From JANXQG01 sp037147235 (GTDB lineage: Bacteria; Planctomycetota; Planctomycetia; Pirellulales; Thermoguttaceae), in contig JBAWVO010000405.1 in assembly GCA_037147235.1 (NCBI GenBank), forward strand, positions 1 through 5,055: 5,055 nt of DNA. The letters are read 5' to 3'. Under the pieces are notes generated by a model. The model saw nothing but the letters and a program-made list of their open reading frames with translations, had not been told where the DNA came from and did no database searches. How positions within the stretch are numbered: the first letter of the stretch is position 1; every line of letters starts with the position of its first letter. Both the position numbers and the translations under genes were made by a program. Below are positions 1 through 5,055 of this stretch, in pieces.

Positions 1-59
1 CCATCAAAACGACCAATAGGAATTTGTTCAAGTTATTTTTGCGCGGTCGCTAAGCAAGG

Positions 60-517
60 CTACAGCTCCTCCAGGGCGTCGAGAATCCGCTTGAACGTCT
101 TCTTTCCGGGCAGCGGGGTAACGACCTGGATCTCCTCGGCGATGCAATCAAGTTGCACGGCGTGCTTATCGACGCGGATCTCGGCCAATCCGGAGCGGAA
201 ACCGTGCTCGTTCCACGCCAGCCGCTGGACCTCTTCATCCATCATGGCCTCAATCAGCCGGTCGCCACGGTCGTTGAGGCTTACGATCGGATGCGAACTC
301 CAGACCGTCGGCTCGGGATAGAGAACGCAGACGGTGTCCTGGATCAGTTTACGGCTATTGGGATTGGCGACGATAAACTCGACGATTTGACTTTCGTAAC
401 CGATAAAGCCCCGGAGTTGCTTTGCGTGGCGGACGTCATCGCAAAGGAGAACTGCCCCGCCTGTGCGGCCTTGAGGATGTCGGCAATTATTTGCTCTTGC
501 CCATGATCTTCGAGAAT
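60..517 (-). pseudogene. Remnant of an extracellular solute-binding protein gene, internally deleted and frameshifted
   Basis: Two pieces of one protein family are read in different frames. From about 517 down to 408, the frame that reads ..QIIADILKAA.. gives FSFAMTSATQSNSGA, a motif I recognise from bacterial substrate-binding proteins (periplasmic type 2 fold, often with VWA partners). From about 408 to the TAG at 60-62, another frame gives GYESQIVEF, then VLYPEPTVWSSHP, then EEVQRLAWNEHGFRSGL, which resembles the C-terminal lobe of the same family. The residues that normally separate SNSG from YES (some tens, from memory of the family) are absent, as is the whole N-terminal part with any signal peptide. 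The first frame opens just after a TGA at 518-520 and has no start codon before the motif. A 158-codon ORF (60-536) runs through the second frame, but its first ~40 residues are not protein-like. It is most likely non-functional. Expression of the C-terminal piece cannot be excluded. Confidence 0.7.
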
Positions 518-1260
518 TCATCGTCAACGCGGGCATCGCCCGAAGGCTTGATCATGTCGGTCACGCTTGCACCCTCCTCGGCGGTCTTGGCCAGCGCGGA
601 ACTGGTGTCGACAATCGCGTTGAGCTGGTCTCCAATGGAGCCAAGGTCGTCAACCGACTGGTTCACCTTGGCGATCTCCATGTTCGTGCTCAACTTATTT
701 TTGAGCTTGTCGACTTCAGTCAACTTGCCCTCGATCTCGCCCAACTTGTCGCCGATCACTTTATCGGTCTTGGTGTAGGTATCCACGAGGCTTTCCGTGA
801 GCTTGATCTTATCGCTGCATTCGACGATCTTCCGCTTCAAGCCCATCTCGTCGTCAAACCTGGTGTTGCGAACCCGGGCGGGCCACTTCTTTTGCTCGGT
901 GGCCGTGGTGTATGCCTCCTTGAATTCGGTCAAGAGCTTTTCATACTGCGACTTATCGGCCGTGTGCTTTTCCAAGGCACGGGCGGTCGCGTTCTTCTTC
1001 GTCTTCAAGCTCAGTTCGCTGGCCTTGAGTTTATCTTCCGTCTTGCCGACCTCATCCAGGGCACAGGTCAGGTATCCGACCGGATCCTTCTTGATGTTTT
1101 CCGGCGTCCACTTCGTGGCCTGATCCCAGCCCTGATTGACGTGCGTCTTGAACGGCTTGCTGACAAAGTACCAGATGCCGCCCCCAACGAGCGCAAGCAC
1201 GATCAACCCAACGATGACCCCCACCAACGACGACCCACGACGATTGTTCAACTTCTGCAT
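487..1260 (-). CDS. Membrane-anchored coiled-coil protein of unknown function (257 aa)
   Basis: I do not recognise a named family. Residues 1-10 are short and basic (MQKLNNRRGS). Residues 11-33 form one hydrophobic, glycine-rich membrane segment ending in GGGIWYFV. The remainder is a charged, soluble domain. Residues ~66-125 and ~138-200 are rich in Lys, Glu, Asp and Leu with heptad-like spacing and are probably long coiled-coil helices separated by a KKWPARVRNTRF linker. The tail ends in a lysine-rich KIMGKSK. Only two cysteines are present (66, 148). The topology suggests an inner-membrane anchor with a large domain on one side. The N-terminus also resembles a type IV prepilin leader (RRG then SSLVGV), but the usual Glu at mature position 5 is Gly. 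I chose the ATG at 1260 over the TTG at 1275 because AAGGAGG sits 5 bases before it. The 3' end overlaps the solute-binding-protein remnant. The gene is divergent from the NUDIX gene. Confidence 0.8.
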   Translation of the reverse strand: MQKLNNRRGSSLVGVIVGLIVLALVGGGIWYFVSKPFKTHVNQGWDQATKWTPENIKKDPVGYLTCALDEVGKTEDKLKASELSLKTKKNATARALEKHTADKSQYEKLLTEFKEAYTTATEQKKWPARVRNTRFDDEMGLKRKIVECSDKIKLTESLVDTYTKTDKVIGDKLGEIEGKLTEVDKLKNKLSTNMEIAKVNQSVDDLGSIGDQLNAIVDTSSALAKTAEEGASVTDMIKPSGDARVDDEFSKIMGKSK

Positions 1261-1265
1261 GGCAC

Positions 1266-1272
1266 CCTCCTT
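1266..1272 (-). promoter_or_regulatory. Ribosome binding site AAGGAGG, fixes the start of the coiled-coil gene
   Basis: On the minus strand AAGGAGG is followed by the five bases GTGCC and then ATG at 1260-1258. This near-perfect Shine-Dalgarno would lie inside the coding sequence if the upstream TTG (1275) were the start, so the ATG is preferred. Confidence 0.85.
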
Positions 1273-1423
1273 CAAAAGAGAAATTAGATAACTCGGACAC
1301 TTGAACGATCAACTGGCAACACCGCCTAGCTATCAAATGATTCGCCAGTCTTGTCGCAATATTGGCAAAGACGAAAAGAAAACTTCAAACGCTTACAAGT
1401 AGTCTACCATATTTGGAAAGTGG

Positions 1424-1456
1424 CAAGTAGGGGCGGACAACAAGTAGGGGCGGACA
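1424..1456. repeat. 17-bp tandem duplication, CAAGTAGGGGCGGACA unit
   Basis: CAAGTAGGGGCGGACA begins at 1424 and again at 1441, a period of 17 bases, with all 16 bases of the second unit matching the first. CAAGTAG also occurs at 1396-1402. The repeat lies in non-coding DNA between divergent genes. It could be a pair of binding sites for a regulator or a trace of a transposon end, and I cannot tell which. Confidence 0.75.
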
Positions 1457-1676
1457 CTCCGGCAAAAATGCCCGATACCGGTACGCGATTGTTAGCGTTT
1501 GGTTAGCTCGCTTCGCAAAATTCTCGTCCCTAGTAGCGCGGACCTTGCTGTTTAGGTGAAGGCTAAGGTTAGCGAGCGGATATCTCAAGTGTCCCCTTCC
1601 TGGATTACGAAAACTGAATTAGAAATTCGTTCAAACTCCGTGACAAATTCCCGGATATTCTCTGGAACAAGCCCTG

Positions 1677-1684
1677 AAGGGGGG
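1677..1684 (+). promoter_or_regulatory. Purine-rich ribosome binding site for the NUDIX gene
   Basis: AAGGGGGG ends eight bases before the ATG at 1693. It is G-rich rather than a classical AGGAGG, but it supports this start. The next in-frame ATG (residue 20) would remove the first strand of the NUDIX fold. Confidence 0.5.
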
Positions 1685-1692
1685 CTGGTGTT

Positions 1693-2112
1693 ATGGATCA
1701 AAAGGGCCATCCTCGCGGGAAAATAGTTCAGCAGGCTGCGGTTCTTGCCATGCGGCATGGCCGAATCTGTCTGATTACCTCTAGTAGTGGAAAGCATTGG
1801 CTACTGCCCAAGGGACACTTGGAACACGGCCTCAAGCTTCGCGAAACCGCTCGGCAGGAGGCTTGGGAGGAAGCGGGGCTGATCGGCCCGATCAATCCCT
1901 ACCCAATCGGGGCATACGAATATCTGAAGCTGGGACGAGTCTACCGCGTGGTCATCTTTTGGATGAAAGTGACGCACCTGCAGCACAAGTGGCCTGAATG
2001 CAAACGCCGCCGCCGCCGCTGGCTGAGTCCCGCCGAGGCATTGCCTCATATCAGTCATCCCCCACTCCGCAAAATTGTTGCCGCGGCCCTCCAGCGCCGC
2101 CGTGCAGCGTAG
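1693..2112 (+). CDS. NUDIX hydrolase (139 aa)
   Basis: A small single-domain NUDIX enzyme expected to hydrolyse a nucleoside or inositol diphosphate linked to another moiety, using divalent metal bound by the NUDIX helix in the cytoplasm. Residues 11-30 form the first strands (KIVQQAAVLAMRHGRICLIT). LLPKGHLEHG at 37-46 leads into the NUDIX box at 41-63. The metal-binding glutamates of the REUxEExGU part are present (E56, E59, E60, then G62), written QEAWEEAGL. Two consensus positions differ: the Glu expected at 47 is Leu and the Arg expected at 55 is Gln. The PKGHLE.G entry and the EAWEEAG style resemble the diphosphoinositol-polyphosphate / Ap4A-type subgroup, but substrate cannot be read from the sequence. 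The C-terminus carries an Arg-rich patch (CKRRRRRW) and RRRAA. It is followed by a CHAD gene on the same strand, consistent with polyphosphate or inositol-phosphate metabolism. Confidence 0.9.
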   Translation: MDQKGHPRGKIVQQAAVLAMRHGRICLITSSSGKHWLLPKGHLEHGLKLRETARQEAWEEAGLIGPINPYPIGAYEYLKLGRVYRVVIFWMKVTHLQHKWPECKRRRRRWLSPAEALPHISHPPLRKIVAAALQRRRAA

Positions 2113-2142
2113 TATCCGGCTTTTGGGCCGTAAGATGAAAAC

Positions 2143-2275
2143 GGCTCTTCCGGTTTTAGGTGCAGTAGTAGGGTGGGCTTTAGCCCGCCTCCTCCAAAAA
2201 AGCCTGCAAAGGCGGGCTAAAACCCGCCCTACAATTATCAATTACCCGCGTTCCGCACCTAGAACCGGAAGAGCC
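2143..2275. mobile_element. 133-bp MITE-like element with 21-bp terminal inverted repeats, possibly ISL3-derived
   Basis: The left end (2143-2163) and the reverse complement of the right end (2255-2275) agree at 20 of 21 bases; both begin GGCTCTTCCGG and end TAGGTGC. The element carries no ORF for a transposase, so it would have to be moved by one encoded elsewhere. From memory, ends starting GGCTCTTCC and 8-bp target duplications are typical of ISL3-family insertion sequences, so this is probably a non-autonomous derivative. Inside lies a second, 22-bp inverted repeat (2168-2189 / 2211-2232). The element sits between the NUDIX stop and the CHAD start, with its right target copy ending 24 bases before the CHAD ATG and upstream of that gene's Shine-Dalgarno. 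The call as a MITE rests on ends plus target duplication and is strong; the family name is less certain. Confidence 0.82.
2168..2232. repeat. Internal hairpin of the MITE, 22-bp stem
   Basis: GTAGGG.GGG.TTTAGCCCGCC (2168-2189) is repeated in inverted form at 2211-2232 with two mismatches, separated by a 21-base loop. In RNA it would fold into a strong GC-rich stem. No T-run follows on either strand, so it does not look like a standard intrinsic terminator, though it could pause transcription or protect the upstream mRNA. Hairpins of the GTAGGGTGGG type are, to my recollection, frequent between genes in planctomycetes. Confidence 0.8.
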
Positions 2276-2293
2276 ATGAAAACACGTAGAGTC

Positions 2294-2298
2294 GAGGG
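2294..2298 (+). promoter_or_regulatory. Ribosome binding site for the CHAD gene
   Basis: GAGGG lies nine bases before the ATG at 2308. It falls outside the inserted element, so the insertion left translation signals intact. The nearby ATG at 2277, within the target duplication, is in another frame. Confidence 0.6.
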
Positions 2299-2307
2299 AA
2301 TCGAAGC

Positions 2308-3375
2308 ATGTTTCAGAGCAAGTGGATTAGCGATCTAGGTGCGGCAACCCCGGTTGAGGACGCTGCCCGGCGCGTTTTGACGATTCGCCTGGAAGGCGTG
2401 CGCGACTGCCTGGGCCATGCCCTGCGAGAACCGGAACGGGATATCGAATTCGTGCATCAACTGCGGGTGGCCACGCGGCGCGCCTCGGCCGCGCTGGAAA
2501 TCTTCGCGGAATGTCTTCCTCCCAAGGTCCGCAAGACTACCCGCTCGACGATACGCAACATTCGTCGCGCTGCCGGCAAAGCCCGTGATTGGGACGTCTT
2601 TCTGGCGCGGCTCGTGGACGATGTGGACAAGGTTCCGGCGGACGATCGTGCCACGCTGGACATGCTTGTGGGCTATGCGATGGCGCATCGCCTGCCGGCC
2701 CAGGAAGGCCTGGAGGAATCCTGCCGCGATTATCCCTTCGGCTTTGAACGCTGCATGGCCGAGACGGTCAGCGCCATCGGCCACCGTGGCGGGGGCAAGG
2801 CTCCGCTGGCCACCTTTGTGCGGCCGCTGCTAGGCCGCTTGCTCGACGAATTGAACCAGGCCGCCGTGTGCGATCGCAGCAATTATCAACACCTGCACGA
2901 CACTCGCATTGTGGGCAAGCGGCTGCGCTATGCAATCGAGATGTTTGTCGACTGTTTTGGCCCTGCCCTGCGAGCGACGCTTTATCCGGCGATTACCGAA
3001 ATGCAGCAGGTACTCGGCGACGTCAACGATCACTTCAATGCGGTGCGGCTCTACACGGCACTGGGGGCAAAGCTCGGCGTTTTTCTGTTTGGCCACGGCC
3101 GCCGCTACCAGTCGTTCATCGACCAGCTCAAGGCCCAGCACGAAGCGCAGCTCCAGGAGGGTTGCCAGCTATTTCAACTCTGGTGGGAAGGTTGGCAGAA
3201 GCCGGAGATCCAAATGGGTATTGCCGACCTGCTGTCGAGCACGCCGGCTACATGGCATCTGCTCCGAGAAACGGGCAATACCACGGTGGCAACTTCCCAA
3301 CGCACCGAACCCGCAACGCCACTAACCGCGGCAATGCTGACTGCGGCGATGCTGAATGCCAAACGCACGGCATGA
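2308..3375 (+). CDS. CHAD-domain protein (355 aa), probable polyphosphate-associated
   Basis: CHAD domains are all-helical bundles lined with conserved His, Arg and Lys residues. Studied members bind inorganic polyphosphate, and many sit beside CYTH or polyphosphate genes. Here the domain covers about residues 15-300. The first half contains VHQLRVATRRASAALEIF (H50, R53, R57, R58) followed by IRRAAGKARDWDVFLARL (R93, D94, D96). The second half contains LHDTRIVGKRLRYAIE (H197, R200, K204, R205, R207) and MQQVLGDVNDHFNAVRL (232-247). Both halves thus carry the usual basic-face motifs. No CYTH triphosphatase domain, signal peptide or membrane segment is visible, so this is a stand-alone cytoplasmic CHAD protein. 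The last ~35 residues are low-complexity and include a tandem TAAML-TAAML. It lies downstream of the NUDIX gene on the same strand, 195 bases away, 141 of which are explained by the MITE and its target duplication. It converges with the 6-phosphogluconate dehydrogenase gene. Confidence 0.9.
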   Translation: MFQSKWISDLGAATPVEDAARRVLTIRLEGVRDCLGHALREPERDIEFVHQLRVATRRASAALEIFAECLPPKVRKTTRSTIRNIRRAAGKARDWDVFLARLVDDVDKVPADDRATLDMLVGYAMAHRLPAQEGLEESCRDYPFGFERCMAETVSAIGHRGGGKAPLATFVRPLLGRLLDELNQAAVCDRSNYQHLHDTRIVGKRLRYAIEMFVDCFGPALRATLYPAITEMQQVLGDVNDHFNAVRLYTALGAKLGVFLFGHGRRYQSFIDQLKAQHEAQLQEGCQLFQLWWEGWQKPEIQMGIADLLSSTPATWHLLRETGNTTVATSQRTEPATPLTAAMLTAAMLNAKRTA

Positions 3376-3388
3376 GGGAACCCGGCAG

Positions 3389-3411
3389 GGTTTTAGGTGC
3401 AGAAGTAGGGT
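3389..3411. repeat. Partial second copy of the MITE left-end sequence
   Basis: These 23 bases match 2152-2174 of the MITE at 22 positions: GGTTTTAGGTGCAG, one differing base, then AGTAGGGT. The outermost nine bases of the MITE end (GGCTCTTCC) are not here, and the right end is not found nearby. The sequence continues into GGGTAGGG...CCCCACCC (3408-3415 / 3429-3436), a short stem with one mismatch around a 13-base loop. It starts 13 bases after the CHAD stop. It looks like a truncated or diverged relative of the element upstream. Confidence 0.65.
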
Positions 3412-3478
3412 AGGGAGAGTGAAACGAGCCCCACCCAAAGCGGACCGCAATCGGGTAGGCGGGGTCATTGCTGACAGA

Positions 3479-3528
3479 ATCCCTCTTCGGGATACGGAGA
3501 TCTCAGGGCTGGGGGACGGAATCCCTGA
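3479..3528. terminator. Small hairpins in the convergent CHAD/gnd gap, possible terminators
   Basis: ATCCC-TCTTC-GGGAT (3479-3493) is a 5-bp stem, and TCAGGG (3503-3508) pairs with CCCTGA (3523-3528) across 14 bases. They lie between the ends of two convergent genes, where terminators are expected, the second 12 bases beyond the gnd stop. Neither is followed by a T-run on either strand, so intrinsic termination is only a weak suggestion. Confidence 0.3.
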
Positions 3529-3540
3529 AATATGCGAAGC

Positions 3541-4971
<1,431 letters not shown>

Positions 4972-5001
4972 AGTAAACTCTTAAAAGGCAAAGGTTCAAG
5001 G

Positions 5002-5055
5002 TTCGTCATTCGTCATTCGTCATTCGTCATTCGTCATTCGTCATTCGTCATTCGT
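5002..5055. repeat. Heptanucleotide tandem repeat (TTCGTCA)n
   Basis: Seven perfect copies of TTCGTCA run from 5002 to 5050, followed by five bases of an eighth at the window edge, so the tract continues beyond the window. There are no mismatches. It starts 31 bases upstream of the gnd start codon, where a 5' untranslated region or promoter would be. On the gnd-sense strand the unit reads TGACGAA. It resembles the short tandemly repeated heptamers described in cyanobacteria. There are no spacers, so it is not a CRISPR array. Confidence 0.95.

Larger units (their letters stand above)
1276..1692. other. Divergent intergenic region without a convincing gene
   Basis: This stretch separates the minus-strand coiled-coil gene from the plus-strand NUDIX gene and should hold the promoters of both. 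The short ORFs here (1385-1588 and 1585-1797, minus strand) have no recognisable protein features, and the second overlaps the NUDIX gene. I see a 17-bp tandem duplication (1424-1456), a further CAAGTAG at 1396-1402, the short palindrome GTAG-T-CTAC (1399-1407), and a 7-bp inverted pair GCTCGCT / AGCGAGC (1506-1512 and 1571-1577). For the minus-strand gene, TTGATC with TATCTA 16 bases downstream (about 1288-1315) is a weak promoter candidate. No clear promoter is visible for the NUDIX gene. Confidence 0.6.
2135..2283. repeat. 8-bp direct repeats (ATGAAAAC) flanking the MITE: target site duplication
   Basis: ATGAAAAC is present at 2135-2142 and again at 2276-2283, each abutting an outer end of the terminal inverted repeats with no gap. 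The match stops at eight bases on both outer sides (G before the left copy, C... inverted-repeat sequence between, A after the right copy). An exact direct repeat at this position is what transposition into an AT-rich target leaves behind. Confidence 0.85.

Noticed and set aside
1..59. Terminator for the minus-strand genes in the first 59 bases
   Set aside because: Only a 3-4 bp stem (GCG...CGC) near 41-50 with a short A/T run; too weak to call.
1290..1600. Recurring GGACACT / AGTGTCC words near 1293, 1451 and 1588 as transposon ends
   Set aside because: Matches are only about 7-8 bases, with no paired ends, target duplication or transposase sequence.
2168..2232. Intrinsic terminator between NUDIX and CHAD
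   Set aside because: Stem is strong but has no T-run on either side, and it is explained as the interior of the inserted element.
1801..2241. 146-residue minus-strand ORF opposite the NUDIX gene and running into the MITE
   Set aside because: Antisense to a recognisable NUDIX box and reads through the inverted repeats; no domain seen.
2335..2784. 149-residue minus-strand ORF inside the CHAD gene
   Set aside because: Lies antisense to a clear CHAD domain with intact motifs; its protein shows no recognisable domain.
2868..3413. 181-residue plus-strand ORF overlapping the CHAD gene in another frame
   Set aside because: The CHAD frame carries the conserved basic motifs throughout; this frame does not resemble a protein.
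5002..5055. Possible CRISPR array
   Set aside because: Direct heptamers without spacers; a simple tandem repeat.

Overview
The window looks like chromosomal DNA from a fairly GC-rich bacterium, most likely a planctomycete (Pirellulales-like). That assignment is an inference. It rests on the kind of genes present, on hairpin repeats built from GTAGGGTGGGC / GCCCGCCCTAC, on a heptamer tract and on long intergenic stretches. It does not rest on a marker gene.

Layout. On the minus strand, 60-517 is the decayed remnant of an extracellular solute-binding protein gene. Its recognisable pieces lie in two reading frames and its middle is missing. Directly upstream, and overlapping it, is a 257-residue membrane-anchored coiled-coil protein of unknown function (487-1260), with a strong Shine-Dalgarno that fixes its start. 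A 430-base divergent intergenic region (1261-1692) follows and contains a 17-bp tandem duplication. On the plus strand come a small NUDIX hydrolase (1693-2112) and a CHAD-domain protein (2308-3375). Between them sits a 133-bp MITE-like element (2143-2275) with 21-bp terminal inverted repeats, an internal 22-bp hairpin and a perfect 8-bp target duplication (ATGAAAAC). A fragment of the same repeat family recurs just after the CHAD gene (3389-3411). Convergent to CHAD, on the minus strand, is a complete decarboxylating 6-phosphogluconate dehydrogenase gene (3541-4971). The window ends inside a heptanucleotide tract (TTCGTCA)n that lies 5' of that gene.

How the genes relate. NUDIX and CHAD probably form a small unit concerned with polyphosphate or nucleoside/inositol polyphosphates. 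Removing the MITE and one target copy brings them to 54 bases apart, as expected for an operon. The 6-phosphogluconate dehydrogenase is a separate housekeeping unit that makes NADPH and ribulose 5-phosphate. The minus-strand genes at the left look like the damaged end of another locus.

I see no convincing new multi-gene system. The most interesting items are the MITE with its clean target duplication, the two-frame solute-binding-protein remnant, the prepilin-like N-terminus lacking Glu5 on the coiled-coil protein, and the heptamer tract upstream of gnd.
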